Of a stretch of 64,000 bases of DNA, positions 1 through 10,680 are shown one piece after another. The position numbers were made by a program, and so were the translations under genes. This DNA is from Saturnia japonica (lineage: Eukaryota > Arthropoda > Insecta > Lepidoptera > Saturniidae). The stretch covers positions 11,306,501-11,370,500 of the forward strand of contig CM065321.1 of NCBI GenBank assembly GCA_033032175.1, in the 5' to 3' direction. Below the pieces are notes generated by a model, which was not told the origin of the DNA, did no database searches, and was given only the letters and a program-made list of their open reading frames with translations. Every line of letters starts with the position of its first letter. Positions within the stretch are counted from its first letter, which is position 1.

Positions 1-203
1 GATGTTACCTACTCACAACAGCAGACAACCCGTCTATGCAACCTGTAGAAATCACCGAGGAGGTATTTAGCGGATCCATCCCAGAGATGTGAACAGTATT
101 CCATACACGGCTGAACTTGTGCCTTGTAAAGAAGATACAATGGACCGGGCATGAAAAACCGTCACACCCTGTTCAGGATTCTGAGTCTGCGAGATGTAAT
201 GGA
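1..203 (-). pseudogene. LINE reverse transcriptase fragment (C-terminal part)
   Basis: Read on the minus strand, one frame gives MPGPLYLLYKAQVQPCMEYC followed by SHLWDGSAKY and a basic HRRVV stretch before a stop. This is the region just after the polymerase domain of Jockey-like non-LTR retrotransposons, where an LYKAQVRPxxEYCSHLW motif is typical. The fragment is cut by the window edge and degenerates after about 45 codons, so it is a relic. Its exact clade is not resolved. Fragments at 25200 and 32262 look like the extreme C-terminus of the same kind of ORF. Confidence 0.75.
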
Positions 204-1816
204 GATGTCACCCATATTATATACTAATATTCTTTATAATATACCAATTATTTCAGTCTGCTTCGCTGGTAATTTATTATATCGTTGTAAATAATACCAA
301 GTTCTATTCAACGTCATAATCGACTTCTGTACCTACCAGATTTAAATCAAATTTGTCCAACAACTATTTGGGCGTCATTGATGGCAACAACGCGAACAGA
401 CGTACTTTCACATTTTTTTGAGTCTTATTTTTTTGAGAAAATTAATATTAAATGAGAAAGAGTCAAACCACTTTATTAAAACAAATTACAATACACTGAA
501 CGCCTAAAATACGATGAAGGCTCAAAATCGGTTTTTATATCGTTTTTTGTAGTTTATTCTTTAAGAATCGATTTTCGTATAAGAAACCCGGTTTGAAAAT
601 TGTGTAAGATATGAAATTTATAAAAGCGTTAACTTAAAAGCGTTATGTTTTCTGTCAAAAGGTTATCACTTCTTAGTAAATATTAGATGTATGCGCCATC
701 TAGTAACTAATGCAAGAGTTATTTTAGTATTTTAATTATTTCAAATATACGTACAGTTTTGTTTATTCTTTTATTTGCTGAAAGATGGCACGATTTCTAT
801 TGTTATTATTTTATTTTATTTATTTTAATATTTTAATAAAACTTACAGCTAAGTACTTATTTAAGTTACATGTATAAATTAATGAAGGCCATTTACAAGT
901 TCTCACATATAATTAAGGATATTTATTTCTTGAAAACCGTAGTTAAGGAGTAAACCCCCAGCAGTGCGTCAGAGCTGACACACACAAAAACACACACACA
1001 CTGTTTCTTCATTCACCTTTTTTCCGGTATTGTCACTTACCGTTCGATGTGATAAAAAAGAAGGGCAAGACTAAAGTCCGAAAAATGGATATACATACCT
1101 ACATTCGATTTACTAATGTGTATCGAGTATGGTTCGAAGTATGTTAGTAAACTCGAGTGGACTGTAGCTGTATGACGTTCAATAACTTGCGGTCTCACCG
1201 AGGGGCGAAAGCAGTCTCTGAGCACACACGATATTCAGTAATTTAATCAACTATACAGAAGCACCGGTCAAATACTAAATAAGTTACTTGGTACGATTCA
1301 TTAACACCCAAGTGGAAAATAAATGAAACGAGCGTTTAATTAAATCAGCTATTTATTACATTTTCTATGTTATCGTTTTTCAAACTTTTAATCCAACCAT
1401 CCATTCTAGTTAAACCACAAATCTTTTTTTAACGTGGATTAACCCTGAATGGGTGTACAATCGCACGGAGGAGCTATGGAGGAAGTGGTTATGTCAGACT
1501 CTTATTCATTCACTGAACCTACAGTGTACGATCCGCCGCCGAAATGAGGGGAAACGGGATCGCGCAAGCATTCCACCATGTCGCCCAATATTTTGAAGAA
1601 TAAAATGAATTTGAAAAAAAGAACTATTGCCAGTCACAAAACATTTATTATTTTCTCTTGCAATTGCGATGTAAGACGTAGGTAAATACCCTCAGTTACA
1701 TATCTACTTCACGACAGGTTTATAAAGGCTTTATACACTTTTTTCTTAAGTTTCAGGGATATTCGTGAATCACATATCAAATATAAAATATATGAAATAA
1801 TAAATTTGTTACATAA
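204..1816. other. AT-rich non-coding stretch with a short CA microsatellite
   Basis: No ORF with recognisable motifs. A short imperfect CA repeat lies at about 978-1002. The 62-codon minus ORF at 1037-1225 resembles nothing I know. No other structure was seen. Confidence 0.5.
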
Positions 1817-2344
1817 CTAGCTGTAACTGCGGCTTCACTCACGTAGACTGCATAATGTCATCGATCGGGCACACACGCGAATCTTGGTTCGCCGTTCCCG
1901 GTTATTTTAAAAACAAAAATGCTTATTGTGGGTGTTCCTTAAAAGATAGATATATACTCTCTCTCAATTTTTTATAGGTCTTTTTAATAACTACAATTAT
2001 GTAGTACATTACTTTGATATATCTCTTATGGTTTACTCAGTGTAAGCCATTTAAGCACCCAAATTGATTCACCATGATCAGTTTTTTTTATTTGTGCGGA
2101 ACTCTAATTCTTTTTTAAAATAAAAGAAGCCTAAGTTACTTCCTATAAATTCAGCTATCTACCTGTGAAAGTCCCGTCAAAATCGGCCCTACCATTTCGG
2201 AGATTACTCGAAACAAACAGACAGACGGACGAAAATTTCAAAAATGGGGTTTTTGTTAATAGGTATCGTATATACTTTCATATGCATTAAGTAAAAAGCT
2301 GTTCTTTTGACATTAAAAACAAACAGATCAATTCTATTAATTGA
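1817..2344 (-). mobile_element. Nonautonomous Helitron-like element (long family), diverged
   Basis: On the minus strand the copy starts with TC after an A (right edge, 2343-2344) and ends in CTAG (1817-1820) followed by T, the A^TC...CTAG^T arrangement of Helitrons. Its body matches the copies at 2814, 10063, 30446, 33053, 39720 and 44108, sharing CGGAGATTACTCGAAACAAA on the + strand and a TTTTGACATTA tract near the 5' end. No coding capacity. Confidence 0.65.
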
Positions 2345-2657
2345 TTGGTTTATTAAGTTCTTAAATACATAATGTATTTAATACGAATCCATTAGTATTA
2401 AAGAATTTAAAGTTATCGTAAAGATAATTCAACAAGGAAAGCTTCTAACCCTAGCATTATCACAACTGGATATCGTTAGTTAAACTTTGAATAATTTCAT
2501 TTCACAAACATAATCCAACTTTAGTTGAAGATAGCTAACTGATCTCGACTAGGGTTGACATGAATCATCTAAAAAATTAATAATCAATATTAGTTTATTA
2601 ACTCGATTATAAAACTAGCCTCATCATGCTCATATTGTATAGCTAAAGATTTTTTTT

Positions 2658-2793
2658 TTGTTTGTTGTTTTATTTGAACGCGCTAATCTCTGGAACTACC
2701 AGTCAAATTTTTCCTCAATAAATAGGCTATTATAGATTTTCGGTAGTTTTGCGGTAGTTCCAGAAATTAGCACGATCAAACAAACAAACAAGC
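2658..2793. repeat. Inverted pair of a LINE/SINE tail sequence
   Basis: A tail sequence (GAACGCGCTAATCTCTGGAA, 2658-2700) recurs inverted at 2753-2793 (TTCCAGAAATTAGCACGATC), each flanked by TTTG/CAAA runs. The arms are imperfect and separated by about 50 nt. Related single tails occur near 15000, 15950 and 53190, so this is two copies of a dispersed repeat end in head-to-head orientation. Confidence 0.55.
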
Positions 2794-2813
2794 GCTTGAA
2801 CTTTATAATATTA

Positions 2814-3328
2814 CTAGCTGTGCCCGCGGCTGCGCACGCGTGGACTACAGAATGCCGTCAATCGGACACACACGCGAATTCTGCTACCCCGTTCCCTGCT
2901 ATATTAAAGACAAAAATGATTATCATGGGTGATCCTTAATAGATAGACATGTTCTCGCGGACTTTTTGTATGTATTTTTAATATCTATAATTATGTAGTA
3001 GTTATATTAATTTGAAATATCTCTTATTGTTTACTCAAAGTAAGCAATTTAAGCATCCAAATTGGTTCACCATGAACAGTTTTTTTGATTTGTGCGGAAC
3101 CCTAATTATTTTTTGGAAAATAAAATAGCCTAAGTTACTCCATAGTGAATCCATAAATGAAAGCCCCGTTCAAATCAGTCAAACCGTTTCGGAGATTTGC
3201 CGGAACAAACAGACAGACAGACAAAAACTTTAAAAATTGTATTTTTGTTATATATATCGTATGCATTTAGTAAAAAACTGTTATTTTGACATTACAAAGA
3301 GACACTTTAATTTTATTAATTGTATAGA
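2814..3328 (-). mobile_element. Nonautonomous Helitron-like element (long family)
   Basis: The minus-strand copy runs from TC (3327-3328, preceded by A) to CTAG (2814-2817, followed by T). It carries the GC-rich terminal segment GCACAGCTAG. About 515 bp, no ORF. It is bordered on the right, 20 bp away, by the TIR element at 3349. Confidence 0.7.
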
Positions 3329-3348
3329 TAATAATAATTGAAAGTATA

Positions 3349-6085
3349 CAGGGTATTAGTAGACCGCTCCCGAAAATGAAGACAGACGATAGTACTAATG
3401 ACACCTTTGATGATGGGATGGAAAAAAAATTGATCCTGATTAAAAAAAAATCATATTATTTAAACTTTTTATTAGTATTATTTACGCTCCATCATGTTAG
3501 TACAACTTAATGAAACGAGAATTTTACAAAAAAATACAATAATTTACTAAAAAAAAAACCAGCAATGAATACCAAATTAAATACAGCTGATTGCTCGGGT
3601 CAAATAACGCGCAGGCGCGGCGCGTTGCCATTCTCGCGCGGCCCGTAGCTGGCGATCGCACAAATACTTATTTACAATATTGTCTAAATACCTAACTTAT
3701 CTACTTTGCCACTGTGCTAGTGTCTACCTGGCCACTTTCATTCGAATTCTCCGGTTGAATTAAAAAAGTAACGGGTTCGATTCCCCGCGAATGAAAAAAA
3801 TACTTAAATAAAATTTTAACAAGCATTGAGCCATGTTTTTTAATCCATCGTGTAAGAATGTTTATTATTCTGATGTATTCAGTTATGTACCTATTCATAT
3901 CAATTCAGTACTAAGTTATTTATAAAAAATGTAGGTATGAAACAGCTTACCGATCTAAAGCTTCCGTGGTCTTATGAGATGCGGCTCAAATTGTGCCCCA
4001 TTCATTTCGAGGCAGATTTGGGCTCGGCGTTGCGTATCCTCATGCAGGCATCATTGTGGAGTCCTCGACCCAGTCCGCACGTAGTTTGTCGAAAACATCC
4101 ACGGTCCTTTGGTGCATTTCGTTGGCACTAACACACTTACGATTAAAAGCACATTCTCTCACATACCCCTACAGAAAGAAGACTAACGGGGTCAGATCGA
4201 GTGACAGAGGTGGCCAAGAGTATGGTCCTAGTCTGCCGATCCAGCGATCATCAAATAGCTCAGTGAGGCGCTCACGGACGAATCTGAGGATGTGGGGGTG
4301 CACCATCATACTGAAACCATTTTCGGCGATATTCAGCTAATGATAAATCGTCTAAAATGTCCTCCGACTGTTCATTTATGAGGTTTAAATATCGCTGTCC
4401 GTCAAGTTGCTGTGGCAGAATCATTGGTTCTAGTATGCGATCCTTAAATAAACCTGCCCATACGTTAACCGACCATCGGGTTTGGTGCCTGGTTTGTAGA
4501 ACAGCGTGCGGGTTCACCTCGGAATAAACGTGTGTATTTCTTCGGTTCCACAGCCCGTTTCCTGTAAATGTCTACTCGTCCGTCCAGATCACGTGTTCAA
4601 TGAAACCAAGCACACGTTGTTGCGGGTCTTATCCAATGGTAAAAAACTCGCCAGTGATCGTTCTCACCGGATACCAAGCTTGCACTTTGTGCACTTTTTA
4701 TGGGCACATTCGTTTACGCTTTAACACCTTGGAAACTGTCCAGTATAACACACTTGTTACATCTCGAAGCCTTAACAATTTAGCAATACCTCGTTTAACT
4801 AAGTTCGAATTTCAGCGAACGACATCAAAAATGCTCTCCTCGAACTGAATAGCCACTTGACTTCCACCTCCTGTCGCTACTGGGGCAGTGGGCCGATTTT
4901 CCAACACTCGCTGAATAGCTGCTGTTATCAGGCGAGAGTCAGTCGGATGTCCAGCTGTCGGGAATCTCTCTCGGTAAATTCGTAATGCACGCGAAGCATT
5001 CCCGCGAGCTTCTCCAAGGCACATTATTCATTAACATGCTACCGTATTCACGAACACTAGTATAAACGTATGCGTTAGGCATTATTAAAACAAAACTCTC
5101 ATAAAATCAACACAATCTTAAAAAGAAACAAAAAACGTAACAATAAAATAATGACAAGAACTTAGTTAACAATACGATTGAACGAATATCTGTCGCCCAC
5201 GCACGCGCACATGAAATGAAAGTCAAAGTGTAACTGTCTCAAGAACTAAAAATACTAAACTTAATAATCAACCCCGCCAAAAGAAATAAAGCGCCGCGGG
5301 CCGCCTCCTTGCAGTAGCCCTTCGTTAGCGTCGAAAGCGGCACTTTGATCTTTTCCGCAGATCGATAAACCGTTATACCTATATTCACGACTATTATTTC
5401 ATAAGTTTAGTTATCCCTACTGACTAGTCTTCATATGGAATTTAGAAGTTATAATTCAATTTTTTTTAATACATTTATACAATCAATCGTACCCTGACGT
5501 AACAAGAAGCTCGCTACTACAAAAATGATATTAGAATATTAAATTAACCTAATTGGATTATCACGTACACAATTAAAAAATTTACAATTTTGTACAAGAA
5601 ATTAAAAATGAAATGGTACAGAATAATGTAATAGTTGAAGAAACTATTTGCAATTATGATCGACAATTAATTAATCTATCAGAATGAATTTAAAATAGAA
5701 TTCTTGTACTTTATGTTAACAGACTTTCTGTTTTTAGTCCGGCCAATACTTTAATTTGAAAACAGGTAGGTACGTCACATCTAGTAGGTTAGTTGCGTGC
5801 AGCGCAAGATTGACGCTGCGCCCGGGCGTTCGTTGATCCGAGCATCAGCTGTTTTTGATTTTGCGTTTCATTGCTGGTTTTTTTTTAAGTAAAGTAATGT
5901 ATTTTTTATAAAATTATCGTTTCATTTAGCTGTACTAACACGATGGAGCGTAAATAATGCTAATAAAAAGTTTAAATAATATGATATTTTTTTTATCAAG
6001 ATCAATTTTTTTCCATACCATCATCAAAGGTGTCATTAGTACTATCGTCTGTCTTCATTTTCTGGAGCCGTCTACTAATACCCTG
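3349..6085. mobile_element. TA-flanked DNA transposon with ~270-bp terminal inverted repeats
   Basis: The sequence CAGGGTATTAGTAGAC at 3349 recurs inverted at the right end, finishing at 6085. Both ends are bordered by TA (3347-3348 and 6086-6087). The inverted similarity continues inward for roughly 260-280 bp with scattered differences, covering ACAGACGATAGTACTAATGA, a TTTACGCTCCATC block and an AACCAGCAATGAA block. The 2.74 kb interior holds a minus-strand mariner transposase relic (3990-5024) and two GC-rich islands. TA duplication fits the Tc1/mariner/IS630 superfamily. Whether the relic transposase belongs to this element or was inserted later is open. Confidence 0.75.
3990..5024 (-). 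pseudogene. Degenerate mariner-type transposase
   Basis: On the minus strand the N-terminal part (5024 to about 4815) reads CLGEARGNASRALRIYRERF, the usual start of a mariner-superfamily DNA-binding domain with an AAIQRVLENRP helix. Further on come NPHAVLQTRHQTRWSVNVWA and WFQYDGAPPHP, the second catalytic Asp region. After a frameshift near 4270 follow DDRWIGRLGPYSWPP and LDLTPLVFF. In the last motif the third catalytic acidic residue (normally PLD) reads Val. Stops and frame changes make this clearly dead. It resembles the DD41D-type transposase at 33262 in domain layout but is far older. Confidence 0.8.
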
Positions 6086-6087
6086 TA

Positions 6088-6439
6088 CTTACTTACTTAC
6101 TTGACAGCCCTGTCATGTCGGTTTGACGTGTAATTTGCATGCATTACTAACTTCCAGCAGTAAATACTCTCATATGAGTAAGGATTTTAAATTGTTTAAT
6201 GAATTTAAACCAACTATGAAAGTTCAACACGTCCTGAATTAAAACTTGATTAAATTCAGAACAACTTCGAAATGGATTTATTCAGCAGAAATTCTAACAT
6301 CATAAATTCGTAGATTCTTTCAATGTCACTTTATCTAGGAAGAAGTTTTTTTTAAATATTTTATAGGTTTTTTTAGCGTTTGGCCACAATGTAACGTGAT
6401 GTTAAGTGACGATGTGAACAATAATGTCAGCACGTGAAA
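6088..6439. other. AT-rich spacer
   Basis: A short ACTT tandem (ACTTACTTACTT) abuts the right TA of the TIR element. Nothing else recognised. Confidence 0.45.
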
Positions 6440-6660
6440 CCCAGTATGGAGACTGGCTCTCTAGTACAACTGCTGGAACACACCTATGACTGTTTGGTGA
6501 CAAATTTTCATTTTGAGGGTGGTAGCTAAAAATGCCCCACAACCAAGCTATGGTTTCAATATGATGTTTTCCTTCACCGAAAGCTCAGGCTGTTTATAAC
6601 GATTCGAAGCCCACATCGATCGACGCGATATCCGTACACGTCACCACTGAGCCATCATTG
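6440..6660 (-). mobile_element. tRNA-derived SINE copy
   Basis: On the minus strand a box A-like ATGGCTCAGTGGTGACGTG (6640-6657) is followed about 40 nt later by a box B-like GGCTTCGAATC (6601-6611), the internal Pol III promoter of a tRNA-related SINE head. The body downstream (to about 6440) shares CTTTCGGTGAAGGA-type sequence with the block at 32405-32640. No ORF. Confidence 0.6.
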
Positions 6661-7429
6661 CTTTAAAACTCAAGAGAACAACAATGATGAAAGATGATTA
6701 TGACTGATACAATTGTAACTCAGTACACAAGTTAGTTTTCTATGTGAAAGATGCACGTCAGCAAGCTTATAATAATAATAAATAAAATACCTATAAGTTG
6801 TGCACTATAATATTATTAAAAATAAAACTGTTAACAAGATAAATAAAAATTTCATAAACCCCCGACATAAATAACCTATTCATTGAGACCAGTCCAATGA
6901 GCCCAAATACGATAACTCTGCAGTAAGTTGGTGTGGGGTTAGGTATCCTACGTATTACAGATGACGCTGCAGCATCAGGTCAAGGTTTTTATAATATCAC
7001 TCAAGTAACAGAATACCAAATCTTGACTCAATTAAACCTATGGAAGACGCTCAAGTCTGTTTATTAACTATAAAAAAGTTTATGATCTTCAAACTGCTGA
7101 ACAGATTTTCTTGAATCATAGATAAGAAAACTCTCGATCAAGTCACCTTTCAAACAAAAAAAAACTAGATCAAAATCGGTTCAGCCGATTGTGAACCACA
7201 GACAGACACACAGATACACACGTTAAACTTATTCCTCATTTTGTATCGGTGGTTAAAAAATAGGTAAATTCCAAAAAGTTGGTCTAAATGTCAATATTGT
7301 GTTAGAAAATTAATCCAAGCCTGAACCTTTCATTACTTATCATTAATTCATACTTTAACTCATTTAAAAGCAATGTTGTGGGATTAATGTTATTTTTAAT
7401 CAAATTTATACCAATTTATTTTCCTCCAT
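6661..7429. other. AT-rich spacer
   Basis: Contains a CAGACAGACACACAGATACA stretch near 7200, a common tail of dispersed insect repeats, but no gene or intact element that I can identify. Confidence 0.4.
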
Positions 7430-7620
7430 CCATTGCCCCGAAAGACGAAACTGGTGTACTCTCTCCCAAAGATCGCCACAATGACTCCGTTGCGCTGTTT
7501 ACATCTAGCGGATTCCTGCTATCTTCTCTAGGGTGTCGGTCGGTCCACCTTATAACGGGTCTACCTACGCTGGGTCTTCCGGTGATTTCCCTTGAAAGTA
7601 CGTATTTCGAATATCTTTTA
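7430..7620 (-). pseudogene. Probable RTE-type LINE ORF 3' end
   Basis: The minus strand reads GRPSVGRPVIRWTDR and, about 30 residues on, LWRSLGEST. The spacing resembles the C-terminus of RTE-type endonuclease/reverse transcriptase proteins, where GRPxxRWxDD is followed by a W-x-x-L-G-E-A-Y segment. The acidic pair after RW.D is lost. The overlapping 128-codon plus-strand ORF has no motif I recognise and is probably its shadow. Confidence 0.45.
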
Positions 7621-7836
7621 TCGAATCAGTCACTGCTAATCCCTTTATTAATAAAAGAAGCCGAAACAAATAATTCTTGTTTGGTCTTCCTGCATACCAT
7701 GGACAGTGGCGTCTTTGTTTTTATACTCTTCAATTACCGATTAAATCATCGATCGGTTATATAATAAACCGATTTATAATTAGTAACTATACCTTTAACA
7801 TAATCAAAGAATTGTAGGTATAAATTTATATATTTA

Positions 7837-8266
7837 CTAGCGGTGTGCTGGCGGCTCCGCACGTGATTGTTACTACGCAATAGTCATTTACATCCCGTAA
7901 TTTTATATTTACTCATATTGTTGACAATTCATATGCCGTATCAATTGACGAGTGGCGTGTATTTCCCGTGTACAATTTCCATTAAAATCGGTCGAAAATT
8001 ATTATTCTATTTTACGATTTCCAATGTATCTATTATTAACGATTCTTATAGCCTCTCAATTATGGTGTGTTATATGCTTCCCGTCTGCAAAATTTGATCA
8101 GATTCGGTTGAGAATTGATGAAAATTTAAGTTTTGGCTTTCTTTTTTTGTATTTTTATTAATCAAAAACAGTTTAGAATTAATGAGCGTTTAAATTACTT
8201 TTTTATGATTGATCTGAAATGGACAAAAAATTAACTGTACAGACAGATGTATAAAATTAATATAGA
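7837..8266 (-). mobile_element. Nonautonomous Helitron-like element (third family)
   Basis: On the minus strand it begins A^TCTATATTAATTTTATAC (right edge 8265-8266) and ends GCGGAGCCGCCAGCACACCG then CTAG (7837-7840) followed by T. The ends follow the same rule as the other families but the body is different. The + strand ORFs within it have no motif. Confidence 0.6.
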
Positions 8267-10062
8267 TTCACTATCATAGTTGTAGTTTATTTTAATGAAG
8301 ATATTACTAATACTTACCTTTATTTAATTTTGTATTTAAATACTCATATTTGCATTTGAAATAGAAAAATACCCAAGTATTTGCATTTTGAATTGATATT
8401 TTTTAATAAACTATTTTGTACATCTCTGGCGGAAATAGTTTTTACTGCCAGAAGAAAACAAAGTGTTTTTTTTAAATGCAATCAATAAAATCTTAGATAT
8501 CTTTAATCATTACCTTAATAATACGTCTCAATGTAGCTCATAACTACTCTCCCTGGAACCGGTAACTTTCGTGTCGGCACTTAAACGTCTCAAACATTAA
8601 CCCGCGAAGCAAGTGTAAGCAACAGAAATATTTTACGTCGGAAACCTTTTAAATCGTAAACATCAAAGCCTCGCTACGAATAAAACCAACTTGCGGCCAA
8701 GCTGGGTAATGAAGTTTTAAGATTTATGTTACCACTGAGTGTAGATCACGAAATTCTGAATCTTACGTATCTTACGTAAATATTACACTTTAAAACTAAG
8801 TTATTTTTACACTAATCTCAAATTCTACAAATGCTGTATTAAGAAAAGTACCTACTAATTGTTATCAAGATAAATCTTTGTCTATGTCAAAATATACCAT
8901 TGTAAATAGATTCTTTATGAGCAACTACTTCTTAAGGTGTATATAAATTAATTAAAAGATTTCTTGATACTAATTTGATTAAAGTTGAAATAAGAAGTTC
9001 AAGTATATACCTCATAAAGATTCGATACAAAAGGCGACTTGAATTAAAAAAAAACAGTTTTAGCTTAAACTCAGTAGGTATAGTTGTGTCAAAATGTATG
9101 CAAAAATCAATCTTAAATCTGATTTGACGATTTAAATAGAATTTAAGGATTTGGTTCAAGCCGCCCTAAATCTAGAGGTTTTATTACTTTATGGAATTAA
9201 TATCTGGGCGACCGAGCTGTGCTCGGTGTCTTTTATACAAAAGAAGGAGAACACCAATATAGTTAGATTTGGAATGTAAAACATTATCAAAATGCAAAGT
9301 TTCATCGAAATCGTTGAAGCCGTTTCCGAGAAACCAATTACATACATATATACAAGAATTGCTCACTTAATATAATAATAATAAGTTTAAAAAGTATATC
9401 ATGCTGTAACAAGTAGAAGAGGCAATTTATTAAATTTTTGTAAACGTAACAAACCTACTTATTTACTATTATTGCCCATAGTCTGTTAGTTAACTTACAT
9501 GTTATAATTTTAAACCTACTTTATGATCGTGTGCAATTAAGCTCAGTCGGGCCCGTCCTCCGTACAGCGTAGTGATGTGCGTTCACTATGAAGATGAGAA
9601 AGAACATTTTTGATTTAATTAATTAAATAAATATATGGAACCTATACCTAATTGTAAAAAAAATATATCATCCAGCATATTTAAATAGATGGTTGAAGTA
9701 TATCCTGTAGGATAGTCGTATCAGCAACAAATTAGGATTCAAAATCAAAATCAATAAATTCTTTATTCAATTCAGACCAATTATTACTTATGAACGTCAA
9801 AACTACTACTATCCTACTACAATTTCGGAAAATATCCCAGTCACCATGAAGAAACAACAAGAAACTCGATCGGCTTTAACCGTTGAATAGTATTAATATA
9901 ATACAATAATAATAACCATATCATTTAGTGGATGCACAGAGAGGGAGTCACTTTCAAACATCACTATCATTCATATAATAATCCACTCTGTAAATTACCT
10001 TTTGACAGTAAAACCTGCTTGACATGATCCTTGAACACATTTTATAGTTTGATTAATTATAA
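8267..10062. other. AT-rich non-coding stretch with one dispersed repeat
   Basis: At about 9190-9365 a repeat contains GGGCGACCGAGCTGTGCTCGG and AAACCAATTACATACATATA, a form common at the ends of lepidopteran retroposons. The rest shows no ORF or motif I can support. Confidence 0.4.
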
Positions 10063-10432
10063 CTAGCTGTGCCTGTGACTTCGTCCACGTGGAATTTCGT
10101 AGGCAGCGACGGTGGCGAAGGGGAACGTGCGCGTTGGGTGCGTGTGGTACTGGACACTGCAACTTTAGTTTATTTTATTTGCGCGGAACCCTAATATTTT
10201 TTTAAAATAAAAGTAGCCTAAGATACTCCTTATAACATCAGCTATCTGCCAGTGGTAATTCCGTCAAAAATGGTCCAACAGTTTCAGAAGTTAACCGGAA
10301 CAAAGAGACAGACAGACAACAATTTTAAAAAGCGTTTTTTATGAGTACCGTAATATACTTTCATATACATTAAGTAAAAAAATAATATTTTGACCTTACA
10401 AACAAAAACTTCAATTTTATTATTTGTATAGA
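10063..10432 (-). mobile_element. Nonautonomous Helitron-like element (long family, internally deleted)
   Basis: CTAG end at 10063-10066, TC end at 10431-10432 (minus strand), flanked by T and A as expected. It shares the CGGAACAAAGAGACAGACAG region and GTTATTTTGAC-like 5' tract with the full copies but is about 370 bp, so roughly 140 bp of the middle is missing. Confidence 0.65.
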
Positions 10433-10439
10433 TATCATA

Positions 10440-10680
10440 CTGCATCCTTGTTTATAGTAGCGGGTCAAAGTAACAGCGTTTTGCCTGATGATAGGCGGAG
10501 TATAATCCAAAAACAACGGCTACCTTCAAGAGATTGGCAATCCATCGACAGTCGCTGCTGTCATGTTGGCCTGCAATTCTCTCGGTAATTGGATATGTAT
10601 TGACTGAACCCGAAACGCGACAAATCAAAACAGAGCATGGTGGTCGCGACCAAGTCATGTAATAATTCGTAAAACTTCAC
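10440..10680 (-). pseudogene. LINE 3' end fragment
   Basis: The minus strand contains a stretch ending GLYSAYHQAKRC, alike in position and wording to GLYSTYHQV at the 3' end of the LINE fragment at 25200-25460. A second copy sharing ACCCGAAACGCGACAAATCA-type sequence lies at 35540-35660. This is the terminal, mostly untranslated part of a dispersed Jockey-like LINE. Confidence 0.45.

Noticed and set aside
981..1002. CRISPR-like or satellite array
   Set aside because: Only a short imperfect CA microsatellite. No array with spacers is present anywhere in the window.
7378..7764. A 128-codon plus-strand protein gene
   Set aside because: No motif, no splice or promoter context, and the opposite strand reads like the end of an RTE protein.
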